DNA from: Deltaproteobacteria bacterium
GTDB taxonomy: Bacteria; Desulfobacterota; Dissulfuribacteria; Dissulfuribacterales; UBA3076
NCBI GenBank assembly: GCA_030618205.1
Contig: JAUXDR010000019.1
Location: 1 to 9,395 of the forward strand
DNA length: 9,395 nucleotides
Direction of reading: 5' to 3'
Part shown: positions 1-6,122 of the stretch, in pieces
Layout: each line of letters begins with the position of its first letter
Position numbering within the stretch: the stretch's first letter is position 1
Notes under the pieces: model-generated
What the model saw: only the letters and a program-made list of their open reading frames with translations
Database searches by the model: none
Told to the model about the DNA's origin: nothing
Program-made: the position numbers and the translations under genes

Positions 1-169
1 GAAGGAGAACTGCCGGGCAATAGGGCCTTGAGTGCCTGCCAAACCTATTTTTGCTTAAAATGGAAATCAACAACTGCAACCTTAGCTACTTTGAACAGGG
101 CATTTGCTGCATAAATCCCTTGTCCAAAGTCAGCCCAACTCCCCTCTAAATAGTTATTGCGAAACGGAC

Positions 170-202
170 GCATTTATAACAGCAAAAACCAGGTTGTCAA
201 GA
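170..202. repeat. 33-bp direct repeat, copy 1
   Basis: This 33-bp stretch matches 3791-3823 in the same orientation with one mismatch (position 191, A versus G). Similarity continues to the left without gaps: a shared TTATTGC at 154-160 and 3775-3781, separated from the repeat by nine bases of which five match. The two copies bracket the whole leftward three-gene block. On the - strand each copy contains a sigma70-like promoter, the simplest explanation for its conservation. Inside, AACC-N-GGTT forms a small inverted repeat that could be an operator half-site pair. Confidence 0.85.
173..200 (-). promoter_or_regulatory. Putative sigma70 promoter reading out of the left edge
   Basis: On the - strand a perfect TTGACA (200-195) is followed after 16 bases by TATAAA (178-173). 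It lies just past the stop codon of the binding-protein gene and points left, so it should serve a gene or operon beyond position 1. Its core sequence is the same as that of the promoter before the TonB receptor, which suggests co-regulation of the two transcripts. Confidence 0.5.
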
Positions 203-230
203 GGTTGAGAGGGCGGAGTTCTTGTCCACC

Positions 231-1214
231 TCAATCAGCCAGGGCCACCGTCCACTGCCGCAAAATGGCGGGGTACTCGATTACACTCGAATCCACGTAG
301 AAAGGCAGACTGTAAATGGCCTGATTCCTGATGGCAGGCACCATGGCCAGAGCCGGATTGCTCTTGGCCTGAGCAGAGAGGACTTTTTGCACGGCAAAGG
401 CGTCCCCTGTCATGATAATGACGTCAGGCTTGGCCTTGATCAGACCGTCGAGCTTTCTGATCATGAAGTGGCCCTTGTCGACCTTGGTCTTCTGCTTCTT
501 CATGGCGTCGCCTACGTTGATGCATCCGAGGGGGTCGAGCAAGAAGCGGTCGGAATACCCCCCTGGCATCTCGATCCTGAGAAAGGTCTTGCCGGTCTCA
601 GGCTGGTACACACCGGAAATAATCAGCACTTTTTTCGCCGGCTTTGTTTCGGGCAAAGCAGCTTTCGCCTTGAGCAAGGCATTGTTGTAGTCCTCGATCA
701 GGGCATCGGCTTTGGACTCGCGTCCCACCAGCTTTGCAGTCTGGCGGATGGCCGACTCAAGTCCCTGTGAAAAATCGACATATTCGATGGTCAGCCCCTT
801 GCCCGCCAACAGAGGGACGACATTCTCCGGCTTGACCTCCGGTTTATACAGACAGTAGTTCGGATGCTTTTCTATGATGATCTGCTTGATCCCAAGCTTG
901 CCGGCTGTTTCAGGGACGATGGTTTTTCTTTTTAGAGTCACGCAGTTGGGACAGCCGAGCGACTGGATCATGGCTTTGAGTTTGTTGTTGCAAAGTGGCC
1001 ACATGGAGCAGCGCACGACCATTGCTTCCGGAACAACACCCAGGTTGTAAGCAATGTCCACCACCCGATCGCCAATGATAATAGCCTTAATCTTTTCCGG
1101 TGGTTGTGCGCATTTTGCCTCAGCCCATCCGGAAAACAACAAGAGCGCTATAAGGCCGATTGCGCACATGAAAGCAGGTCTCTTCAAATCTGTTTGTCTA
1201 ATAATTTTATCCAT
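231..1214 (-). CDS. Periplasmic binding protein, TroA/BtuF-like (class III)
   Basis: This 327-residue protein appears to be a secreted solute-binding protein of an ABC-type uptake system. Residues 1-33 form a Sec signal peptide: a basic start, a hydrophobic core at about 14-29 and an A-E-A cleavage site. The body has the alternating strand/helix pattern of the class III fold used for iron complexes, haem, cobalamin and metals, with an early IIIGDRVVDIAYNLGVVPE segment and a late segment KPDVIIMTGDAF. It is unusually rich in cysteine for a periplasmic binding protein: C35, C69, C75, a C88-x-x-C91 pair, C121 and one near 232. These could bind metal or haem or form disulfides. The ATG has a GAAAGGAAA ribosome site about 10 bases upstream and overlaps the end of the preceding gene by 8 bases, implying translational coupling. 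No permease or ATPase partner is encoded beside it. The ligand is not determined; haem or an iron chelate is inferred from context. Confidence 0.7.
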   Translation of the reverse strand: MDKIIRQTDLKRPAFMCAIGLIALLLFSGWAEAKCAQPPEKIKAIIIGDRVVDIAYNLGVVPEAMVVRCSMWPLCNNKLKAMIQSLGCPNCVTLKRKTIVPETAGKLGIKQIIIEKHPNYCLYKPEVKPENVVPLLAGKGLTIEYVDFSQGLESAIRQTAKLVGRESKADALIEDYNNALLKAKAALPETKPAKKVLIISGVYQPETGKTFLRIEMPGGYSDRFLLDPLGCINVGDAMKKQKTKVDKGHFMIRKLDGLIKAKPDVIIMTGDAFAVQKVLSAQAKSNPALAMVPAIRNQAIYSLPFYVDSSVIEYPAILRQWTVALAD

Positions 1215-1734
1215 AGTTTTGATTTCCTTTCGACCCCAAAAGGGTTCTGAACATGTTGTATGAAAAAAAGAGGGCGGACATAAGAATCAAAGCCCCGCCG
1301 GCAAGCACAACGGGTTTGAATGGTTCGACAACTTTTCTGAACTCAGGAGTCCCGTGGGCAAAACCGGATGCAAGCCCGAACGATCCTATAAGATGAAAAC
1401 CTACACAAAAGAGAACAATTCCTGCAATATGACACCAAAAATTGGTATAACATACCCACACACTGTATCTTTCATTCCCTTGTATCTGGGGAACGAGATA
1501 ATACAAAATCCCCATAAGTGCAGAGCTTACCCATCCGATCAGATTAATATGTGTATGAATCCTTTTAACAAAATCCCCGAAAAAGAGTTTCAGGTGCTCT
1601 GGTGGAATATGCATTAAGGTGGCATAGAACCACTGGAAACGAAGTTTTGTTGGAAACATTATTCCCTCTATACACCCGACTAAGAAAAAAAATAATGCGG
1701 CAATGATAAAATATTTTGCCATCTTTTGAGCCAT
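1207..1734 (-). CDS. Small four-helix membrane protein resembling haem-copper oxidase/NorB subunit I fragment
   Basis: The product is 175 residues with four predicted membrane helices at about 6-28, 62-82, 97-120 and 141-165. The second helix begins H60-x-H62 and continues INLIGWVSSALMGILYYLVP, which resembles the helix of CcoN/NorB-type haem-copper oxidase subunit I that carries a haem-ligand histidine. H102 and H114 lie in helix 3, and H42 and H47 lie in the first periplasmic or cytoplasmic loop. Full subunit I proteins have 12 or more helices, so this is not a complete oxidase. It could be a small haem-binding or electron-transfer membrane protein. The start has an AGGAG site seven bases upstream. 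Its stop overlaps the ATG of the binding-protein gene, and 54 bases separate it from the receptor gene, so it sits mid-operon. It looks more AT-rich than the binding-protein gene. The family resemblance is fair; the function is unknown. Confidence 0.6.
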   Translation of the reverse strand: MAQKMAKYFIIAALFFFLVGCIEGIMFPTKLRFQWFYATLMHIPPEHLKLFFGDFVKRIHTHINLIGWVSSALMGILYYLVPQIQGNERYSVWVCYTNFWCHIAGIVLFCVGFHLIGSFGLASGFAHGTPEFRKVVEPFKPVVLAGGALILMSALFFSYNMFRTLLGSKGNQNYG

Positions 1735-1788
1735 ATAAGATCTCCTGTTAACAAATCAGGCCATGTTTTATAGTATCCATTGGATCAA

Positions 1789-3696
1789 TTAATAGCGTAT
1801 GGTAATACCGGTATAAAAGAAGGTCGGCTCTACATATACGACATTGTCCATCTCCACCTTTTTGTTAAATATATTATTAACACCTGCAAACAGCGTATAA
1901 TGCTGGAACAATTCCTTGGAAAGGTAACAGTTGTAAAGGGTGTAGCCATTCTCTGTCCCGCTGGCATAGTAACGCTCTCCGATATAGTCCATTCTGACAT
2001 TGGCCCGCAGTCCAAATTCCAGATGGCTATAACCCAATTTCAGATATCCCTTATAATCCGGCTGTCCTTCCAAATCCTTGCCGGTTTCCTTGTCCTCCGT
2101 TTCCAGATAGGTTAGATTTCCTGAGATACTAAAGCCCAATGGGAGTTTGAAACCACATTCCAGCTCCAGGCCTTCCATAGTAGCTTCAGAGATATTTTGA
2201 TACTTGTAATAGTCTTTCCTTTGGTTTCCCGTACCTGTTGATTCATAATAGACCGCTTCGATAAGGTCTTCTATTTCGTTTCTAAAGGCGGTAATTCTTC
2301 CCCAGAATTTCTTGTATTCACCTTCGATGCCTACTTCATAGCTCTCCGATTTCTCAGGATCTAAATCACTGTTAGGTTCATATATCCACTTTCCTCTCTT
2401 TCTGTAGGAAGTGACAAAAAGCTCAGATATGGTCGGCGCGCGAAAACCACAGCCATAGGACCCTTTCAGTCTAAGATTATTAAAAATGCTGTAAATCATA
2501 GAAACACGTGGTGTCCATTCAGAACCAAATTCGGAATGTTCATCGAACCTCACTCCCAGAACCAGGTATAATGGATCAAAGACCTGGTATTCATCCTGGA
2601 GGTAAACACTGAAATTATCTACATCATCATCCCGACCGGTTTCATCCTCCCTGCTTTCTTCTCTAAATTCAGAGCCTACAGTGATAATATGCTTATCGAA
2701 AAATGCCCCTGTAAACCGGCCCTCTATCTGATTCAGTTTACGCTTTGCGTCTTCCTCTCCGGTGACCTGGGCTGTTGGCGAAAACTCGATGTCATTTTCA
2801 TGTTCAGAATAGTAGGCCCTGAGCATGAGGTTATATAAAGGATTCGGCCTTGCATCGTATTGCAGGAAATAGCTGTGCCTTTTGTCTTCAGCGTCTCTTT
2901 CCCTGTCAAGGTTTTGATAGAATCGCATTCCTTCTCTATCCATATCGCTGTATTCAAACCCTGCCAGCAGACTGTGATTATCATTAAAGTCAAAAGAGAA
3001 ACGTCCGACTGCCGAACCTAACTCTTCGTGATCTCCGTCATCAGGCAGGACCCCATCCAAATCCCATCCGTCTTTATTCTGGTATCCGCCTGCAAGGAGA
3101 AATCCAAAACGTCCAAAAGAATCCCCTAGATAAGCCCTGCCAATGTGCTCCTCTCCTTCATTATGTTTACTTATGCCGTATTGGTACGTGGCCCCAACTG
3201 CCAACTCCTGGGGTGGTTTCTTTGTGATGATATTGACAACACCCCCGATGGCATCGCTTCCGTATAGGGCGGAAGTTGGGCCTCTGACCACCTCAATACG
3301 ATCTATCATATCTACCGAAATCTGGTTTATATCAAGAAAATCCTTGTAACCCATAGAGAGTCTTCTTCCATCAATTAGAACAAGTGTATGTTTGTTTCCT
3401 GTACCTCGTATACTGGGTGTCTTTATTCTTCCCGTCTCATCTGCAACGATAAGACCTGTGGCCGTTTCCAACGCGTCTGCTACGGTTTGGGCATCCATTT
3501 CTTCTATTTCTTGTGAGGTTATCACTTCAATAGAACCCGGGGCTTTTTCTATCTCTTTCTCTGTCATTGTAGCAGTGACGACCATGTTTTCTATTTCCAC
3601 TGCTTGCTTTTGAGTCTGTTTTTCCTCCGCCTGTGCCGCAGGAATAAAGGCAAAAATCAATGCAAACAAGCACGGTACCAATTTAAACCGCTTCAT
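1789..3696 (-). CDS. TonB-dependent outer-membrane receptor (haem/cobalamin/siderophore type)
   Basis: This 635-residue protein is an outer-membrane active-transport receptor driven by TonB. Residues 1-23 are a signal peptide ending A-Q-A. A TonB-box-like segment follows (ENMVVTATM, about 36-44). The plug domain (about 50-165) contains the typical IRGTGNKHTLVLIDGRR and IEVVRGPTSALYGSDAIGGVVNII segments. The rest is a beta-barrel with alternating aromatic strands, ending in a terminal tyrosine instead of the more usual F or W. A FRAP motif (418-421) and a degenerate NPNL-like box, NSDLDPEKSESYEVG (442-456), follow the haem-receptor/BtuB pattern. No histidine lies between these two boxes, where haem receptors such as HemR carry a conserved one. 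The ATG has an AAGGAG site 12 bases upstream and is first in the leftward operon. The substrate is therefore inferred from the hutW/hutX neighbours; a cobalamin or siderophore receptor is possible. Confidence 0.85.
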   Translation of the reverse strand: MKRFKLVPCLFALIFAFIPAAQAEEKQTQKQAVEIENMVVTATMTEKEIEKAPGSIEVITSQEIEEMDAQTVADALETATGLIVADETGRIKTPSIRGTGNKHTLVLIDGRRLSMGYKDFLDINQISVDMIDRIEVVRGPTSALYGSDAIGGVVNIITKKPPQELAVGATYQYGISKHNEGEEHIGRAYLGDSFGRFGFLLAGGYQNKDGWDLDGVLPDDGDHEELGSAVGRFSFDFNDNHSLLAGFEYSDMDREGMRFYQNLDRERDAEDKRHSYFLQYDARPNPLYNLMLRAYYSEHENDIEFSPTAQVTGEEDAKRKLNQIEGRFTGAFFDKHIITVGSEFREESREDETGRDDDVDNFSVYLQDEYQVFDPLYLVLGVRFDEHSEFGSEWTPRVSMIYSIFNNLRLKGSYGCGFRAPTISELFVTSYRKRGKWIYEPNSDLDPEKSESYEVGIEGEYKKFWGRITAFRNEIEDLIEAVYYESTGTGNQRKDYYKYQNISEATMEGLELECGFKLPLGFSISGNLTYLETEDKETGKDLEGQPDYKGYLKLGYSHLEFGLRANVRMDYIGERYYASGTENGYTLYNCYLSKELFQHYTLFAGVNNIFNKKVEMDNVVYVEPTFFYTGITIRY

Positions 3697-3790
3697 TTAA
3701 TTTCAGTTCTCCTTCCTTCTTTATGCATGAGAATTGAAATCAATCCCCACCTCTGGTTGGTAATGACATAAAATTTATTGCAAATCAGCC

Positions 3791-3823
3791 GCATTTATAA
3801 CAGCAAAAACCGGGTTGTCAAGA
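3791..3823. repeat. 33-bp direct repeat, copy 2
   Basis: This is the partner of the repeat at 170-202, with 32 of 33 positions identical and the same orientation. It lies about 95 bases upstream of the receptor start codon. The mismatch (position 3812, G instead of A) falls at the centre of the AACC-N-GGTT inverted repeat, leaving both arms intact. Confidence 0.85.
3794..3821 (-). promoter_or_regulatory. Putative sigma70 promoter of the receptor operon
   Basis: On the - strand TTGACA (3821-3816) is followed by a 16-base spacer and TATAAA (3799-3794). Transcription would start near 3787, leaving a leader of about 90 bases before the receptor ATG. The spacer contains AACC-G-GGTT, a candidate regulator site between the two promoter elements. 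The presence of the same arrangement at 173-200 strengthens the call. Confidence 0.65.
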
Positions 3824-3871
3824 AGGTGGGAGAAGGCTTGCCCATCCTTAGGGCCTGCTGCAGGACTCTTT

Positions 3872-3900
3872 TTGATCTGAATAATGGGAATTCTTATGCT
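3872..3900 (+). promoter_or_regulatory. Candidate rightward promoter
   Basis: TTGATC (3872-3877) and TATGCT (3895-3900) are separated by 17 bases; each matches the sigma70 consensus at four of six positions. The expected start near 3907 gives a leader of about 90 bases to the GTG at 3999. It diverges from the receptor promoter some 50 bases to the left. Confidence 0.35.
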
Positions 3901-3987
3901 ATCCGGTTATTGAATTTTGCAAGGGGCCGTCGTTATTGCAATTTGAAAGCGATAATGTTATGGAATGCGGATATTACATGCCTGCGC

Positions 3988-3992
3988 AGGAG
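3988..3992 (+). promoter_or_regulatory. Ribosome binding site selecting the GTG start at 3999
   Basis: AGGAG is followed by six bases and then GTG at 3999. Upstream in-frame starts (TTG 3936, ATG 3960, ATG 3978) have no comparable site. The in-frame ATG at 4008 is 15 bases away, too far for good use of this site. Confidence 0.6.
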
Positions 3993-3998
3993 AAAACC

Positions 3999-4454
3999 GT
4001 GAGGAAAATGACAAAAACAGACATAATCAACCTAATCAGGGAATTCGGCTGGGGCACCCTTTGCATGACCGGACCTGATGGGAATCCATATGCCATAGAA
4101 TTCAGCTATTTCCTGGAAGGCGAAGACATCTGTGGTCTGGTGCATCCTCGGGGTATGACTGCCAGGTGCCTTGCCGTAAATCCCAATATCTGCTTCAAGG
4201 TCTGCGACAGCGATCGTCAGTGCAAATCCTATCGGGCGGTTTCCTGTTTCGGCAATGCTGCTTTTGAGGAACTTACAGATCAAGCTGATATTAACAACGC
4301 ATGGGACGCCCTTGTAAAACAACTCGGTCTCCCGCCCGCTGCCTACGACAAATACAAGGCCAGGTACCAGGACGGAAAAAGACCGCTTCCTCTGCTGCGA
4401 ATCCGGGTGGATAAAACAACAGGTATCACCAACCGGCCCAAAAAAAACCATTAG
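3999..4454 (+). CDS. FMN-binding split-barrel protein (pyridoxamine phosphate oxidase/NimA-like superfamily)
   Basis: The protein has 151 residues from the GTG start; an ATG at 4008 would give 148. The first half matches the split-barrel pattern: a helix, then GTLCMTGPDGNPYAIEFSYFLEGEDICG, then a histidine-containing LVHPRGMTARCL, then a strand ending NICFKVCDSD. In the family this is the flavin-binding barrel, normally a homodimer with FMN at the interface. The second half has the usual FGNAAFEEL strand and a helix with WDALVKQLG. HugZ and HutZ haem-utilisation proteins belong to the same superfamily but are longer. This small version sits directly before the radical SAM gene (12-base gap to its likely start), so it may fill that slot, either as a haem-binding protein or as a reductase of the ring-opened product. 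The exact role is inferred. Several cysteines (near residues 15, 43, 55, 61, 68, 76) are unusual. The ORF is intact. Confidence 0.7.
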   Translation: MRKMTKTDIINLIREFGWGTLCMTGPDGNPYAIEFSYFLEGEDICGLVHPRGMTARCLAVNPNICFKVCDSDRQCKSYRAVSCFGNAAFEELTDQADINNAWDALVKQLGLPPAAYDKYKARYQDGKRPLPLLRIRVDKTTGITNRPKKNH

Positions 4455-4458
4455 GAGG
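4453..4458 (+). promoter_or_regulatory. Ribosome binding site selecting the ATG at 4467
   Basis: A full AGGAGG overlaps the stop codon of the preceding gene. It is only two bases from the ATG at 4461 but eight bases from the ATG at 4467, so the second ATG is the better start. That also places the N-terminus exactly at the beginning of the PCP_red-like domain. Confidence 0.65.
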
Positions 4459-4466
4459 CAATGCCG

Positions 4467-6047
4467 ATGGAGTGGACAGAGGAAGCAAAAAAGGCATTTG
4501 AGGCAGTGCCGCCTTTTGTAAGGCCCATGGCCAAAAAAGGGGTTGAGGCCTATGCCCGCACCAAGGGGCAGGGAACCATAACCCCGGAGCTTATTAAACA
4601 AGCAAAAGAAAAAATGATGGGAAATCGCCACGGCGGGCCGGCGATCGCCCAAGGCGAGCTTGACAGAAAAACCTCGGTGCTTACTCCTGAAGATCAAAGA
4701 CGTTTTTTTGCCAGGGAAGGCGTTAACCCCCTGCGGCACGCCTTTGACCGGAAAAGCGCCGTGCATGCCGGCGCAGGCGGCGACCCGCTGCCCGCTGAAG
4801 AGGCGCTTCCCACATGGCAGGCCCTTTCCAATAAACCTGACAAATCCACAAAGCGTACTGCCTATATCCACATTCCCTTTTGTGAAGGAAGATGCCGGTT
4901 CTGCGGCTTTTACATGAACCCCTTCAGAAAAGATGAAAGCGTCCGTTATATTGACGCCCTCCTTGAAGAAATAAAACTGACATCCGAGCGTCCGGCAGTT
5001 ACAAGCCACCCCATCCATGCCGTCTATCTGGGAGGCGGCACCCCCACTGCCCTAGAGCCGGATGATCTGAAACGGCTCCTTAAGGGCATCGTCTGTATGC
5101 TGCCCCTTTCAAACGACTGTGAGATTACTGTCGAAGGAAGGGTGCATAACTTCGGACTCGAAAAGATGGAGGCTTGTATAGAAGGCGGAGCCAACCGTTT
5201 TTCTATTGGCGTGCAGACCTTTAACACCAAGATCAGGCAACAGATGGGACGCATTGAGGAGCGGATCAACGTCCTCGAAATGCTCCAAAATCTATGCGCC
5301 CTGGACCAGGGAGCCGTAATTATCGACCTCATCTACGGTTTTCCAGAGCAGACCATGGAGATATGGAAAGAAGACTTAAGGACTTTGATGGAAGAGACAA
5401 ATCTGGATGGAGCGGACCTTTATCAATTGAACATCTTCAGGGGAGGAGCATTAAGTGAGGCCATAGAGGATGGCAAGATGGCTCCAGCGGCCGACATACC
5501 GACCCAGGCCGATATGTTCGCCATGGGAAGAAAAATGATGATCAATGCCAGATGGCGCCGTCTTTCCATGTGCCACTGGGGGAGGACCACCGGGGAGCGT
5601 AACCGGTATAACTCTTACACCAGATATGGAGCCCTATGCATTCCACTGGGTTCAGGCGCCGGAGGCAGGCTTCACGGCCACTACTTTTTTCAGGAGGGGG
5701 ACCTCAAGACCTATTACCAACGCGTAAAGGCCGGAGAAAAACCCGTGGCAACGGCAATAAGGCTTCCGGATGACACTTCCCTTTTCCGGAATCTTGTGGG
5801 GCAACTGGAAGAAGGCGCCGTGAATTTTGCACGTCTCGGAAAAGAACACAACATTGACCTTGAGAAAATTTTCAGCCCCATCCTGGAACAGTGGGAAAAA
5901 ACAGGGCTTGTCCGTCTGCCGGGAGACGGCTGGATGGAGCTTACCATTGCCGGAGAATTCTGGAATGTGAACCTGGCCCAGGCATTAATTGACTACTTTT
6001 TGTTGGCAAAGAAAGAAAAGGGGTGTCCCGGCACTATGGTACTTTAG
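4467..6047 (+). CDS. hutW: HutW/ChuW-like radical SAM haem-utilisation protein with N-terminal PCP_red domain
   Basis: The protein has 526 residues. Residues 1-52 (MEWTEEAKKAFEAVPPFVRP and onward to ITPELIKQAKEKMMG) match the small PCP_red domain found at the C-terminus of the BchB/ChlB subunit of light-independent protochlorophyllide reductase. From about 115 it is HemN-like and closest in style to HutW/ChuW. It has HIPFCEGRCRFCGFYMNPF with the iron-sulfur/SAM cysteines C139, C143 and C146 (CX3CX2C), the YLGGGTPTAL glycine motif at 187-196, VEGRVHNF, SIGVQTFN and DLIYGFPEQT. Residues after about 439 form a winged-helix-like C-terminus similar to HemN_C. HutW/ChuW enzymes open haem without oxygen, with methyl transfer from SAM, releasing iron and a linear tetrapyrrole. 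The flanking split-barrel and hutX genes support HutW over coproporphyrinogen dehydrogenase. The N-terminal domain makes it longer than typical HutW (roughly 450 residues); it may aid tetrapyrrole binding. All key motifs are present and the frame is intact. Confidence 0.85.
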   Translation: MEWTEEAKKAFEAVPPFVRPMAKKGVEAYARTKGQGTITPELIKQAKEKMMGNRHGGPAIAQGELDRKTSVLTPEDQRRFFAREGVNPLRHAFDRKSAVHAGAGGDPLPAEEALPTWQALSNKPDKSTKRTAYIHIPFCEGRCRFCGFYMNPFRKDESVRYIDALLEEIKLTSERPAVTSHPIHAVYLGGGTPTALEPDDLKRLLKGIVCMLPLSNDCEITVEGRVHNFGLEKMEACIEGGANRFSIGVQTFNTKIRQQMGRIEERINVLEMLQNLCALDQGAVIIDLIYGFPEQTMEIWKEDLRTLMEETNLDGADLYQLNIFRGGALSEAIEDGKMAPAADIPTQADMFAMGRKMMINARWRRLSMCHWGRTTGERNRYNSYTRYGALCIPLGSGAGGRLHGHYFFQEGDLKTYYQRVKAGEKPVATAIRLPDDTSLFRNLVGQLEEGAVNFARLGKEHNIDLEKIFSPILEQWEKTGLVRLPGDGWMELTIAGEFWNVNLAQALIDYFLLAKKEKGCPGTMVL

Positions 6048-6064
6048 AATATTTGTATATTTTT

Positions 6065-6092
6065 TTGATCATTAACTGCAACTAAGTATCAT
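6065..6092 (+). promoter_or_regulatory. Weak candidate promoter before hutX
   Basis: The 75-base gap after the radical SAM gene is strongly AT-rich. It contains TTGATC (6065-6070) and TATCAT (6087-6092) with a 16-base spacer. The same TTTTTGATC string starts the candidate promoter at 3872. An internal promoter for hutX and the ECF genes is possible but unproven. Confidence 0.25.
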
Positions 6093-6122
6093 GACTAATT
6101 ATATCGGAAGGAGACTTTGAAC

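Larger units (their letters stand above)
1..230. other. Left-edge segment without a convincing gene
   Basis: No gene is firmly supported here. On the + strand one frame is open from the window edge to a TAA at 109-111 (36 codons); it could be the tail of a gene entering from the left. On the - strand a 42-codon frame runs from an ATG at 173-171 to a TAG at 47-45 and has fairly coding-like codons. Its ATG overlaps the -10 element of the putative leftward promoter at 173-200, so that promoter's transcript would not contain the start codon. The two frames overlap on opposite strands, so at most one is likely to be translated. I recognise neither peptide. The segment may equally be the untranslated leader of a leftward gene beyond the edge. 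Confidence 0.4.
3697..3998. promoter_or_regulatory. Divergent control region between the two gene blocks
   Basis: This roughly 300-base gap separates the leftward receptor operon from the rightward haem-processing operon. It contains the second 33-bp repeat with its leftward promoter, a candidate rightward promoter at 3872-3900, and the two ribosome sites. No convincing Fur box (GATAATGATAATCATTATC-like) could be found by eye. No clear riboswitch or terminator is visible. Minus-strand ORF 3794-3693 (33 codons) has a stop that overlaps the receptor ATG, but its start lies inside the promoter's -10. Confidence 0.7.

Noticed and set aside
1..230. A cobalamin riboswitch or other leader riboswitch before a leftward gene.
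   Set aside because: No B12-box-like or other conserved riboswitch core was found on either strand by eye.
1738..1788. A regulatory palindrome (ATCCATTGGAT) between the receptor and membrane-protein genes.
   Set aside because: It is only an 11-base imperfect-context palindrome within a short operon gap, likely by chance.
3693..3794. A 33-codon leader ORF whose TGA overlaps the receptor ATG, suggesting translational coupling or attenuation.
   Set aside because: Its ATG lies inside the -10 element of the best promoter, so it would not be on that transcript, and it has no ribosome site.
4461..4466. Starting the radical SAM protein at the ATG at 4461.
   Set aside because: The AGGAGG is only two bases away, whereas the ATG at 4467 has eight-base spacing and matches the domain start.
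4032..5018. A long open - strand frame (328 codons) opposite the split-barrel and radical SAM genes.
   Set aside because: It is antisense to two genes with clear family motifs, and its translation shows no recognisable domain; it reflects codon use on the + strand.
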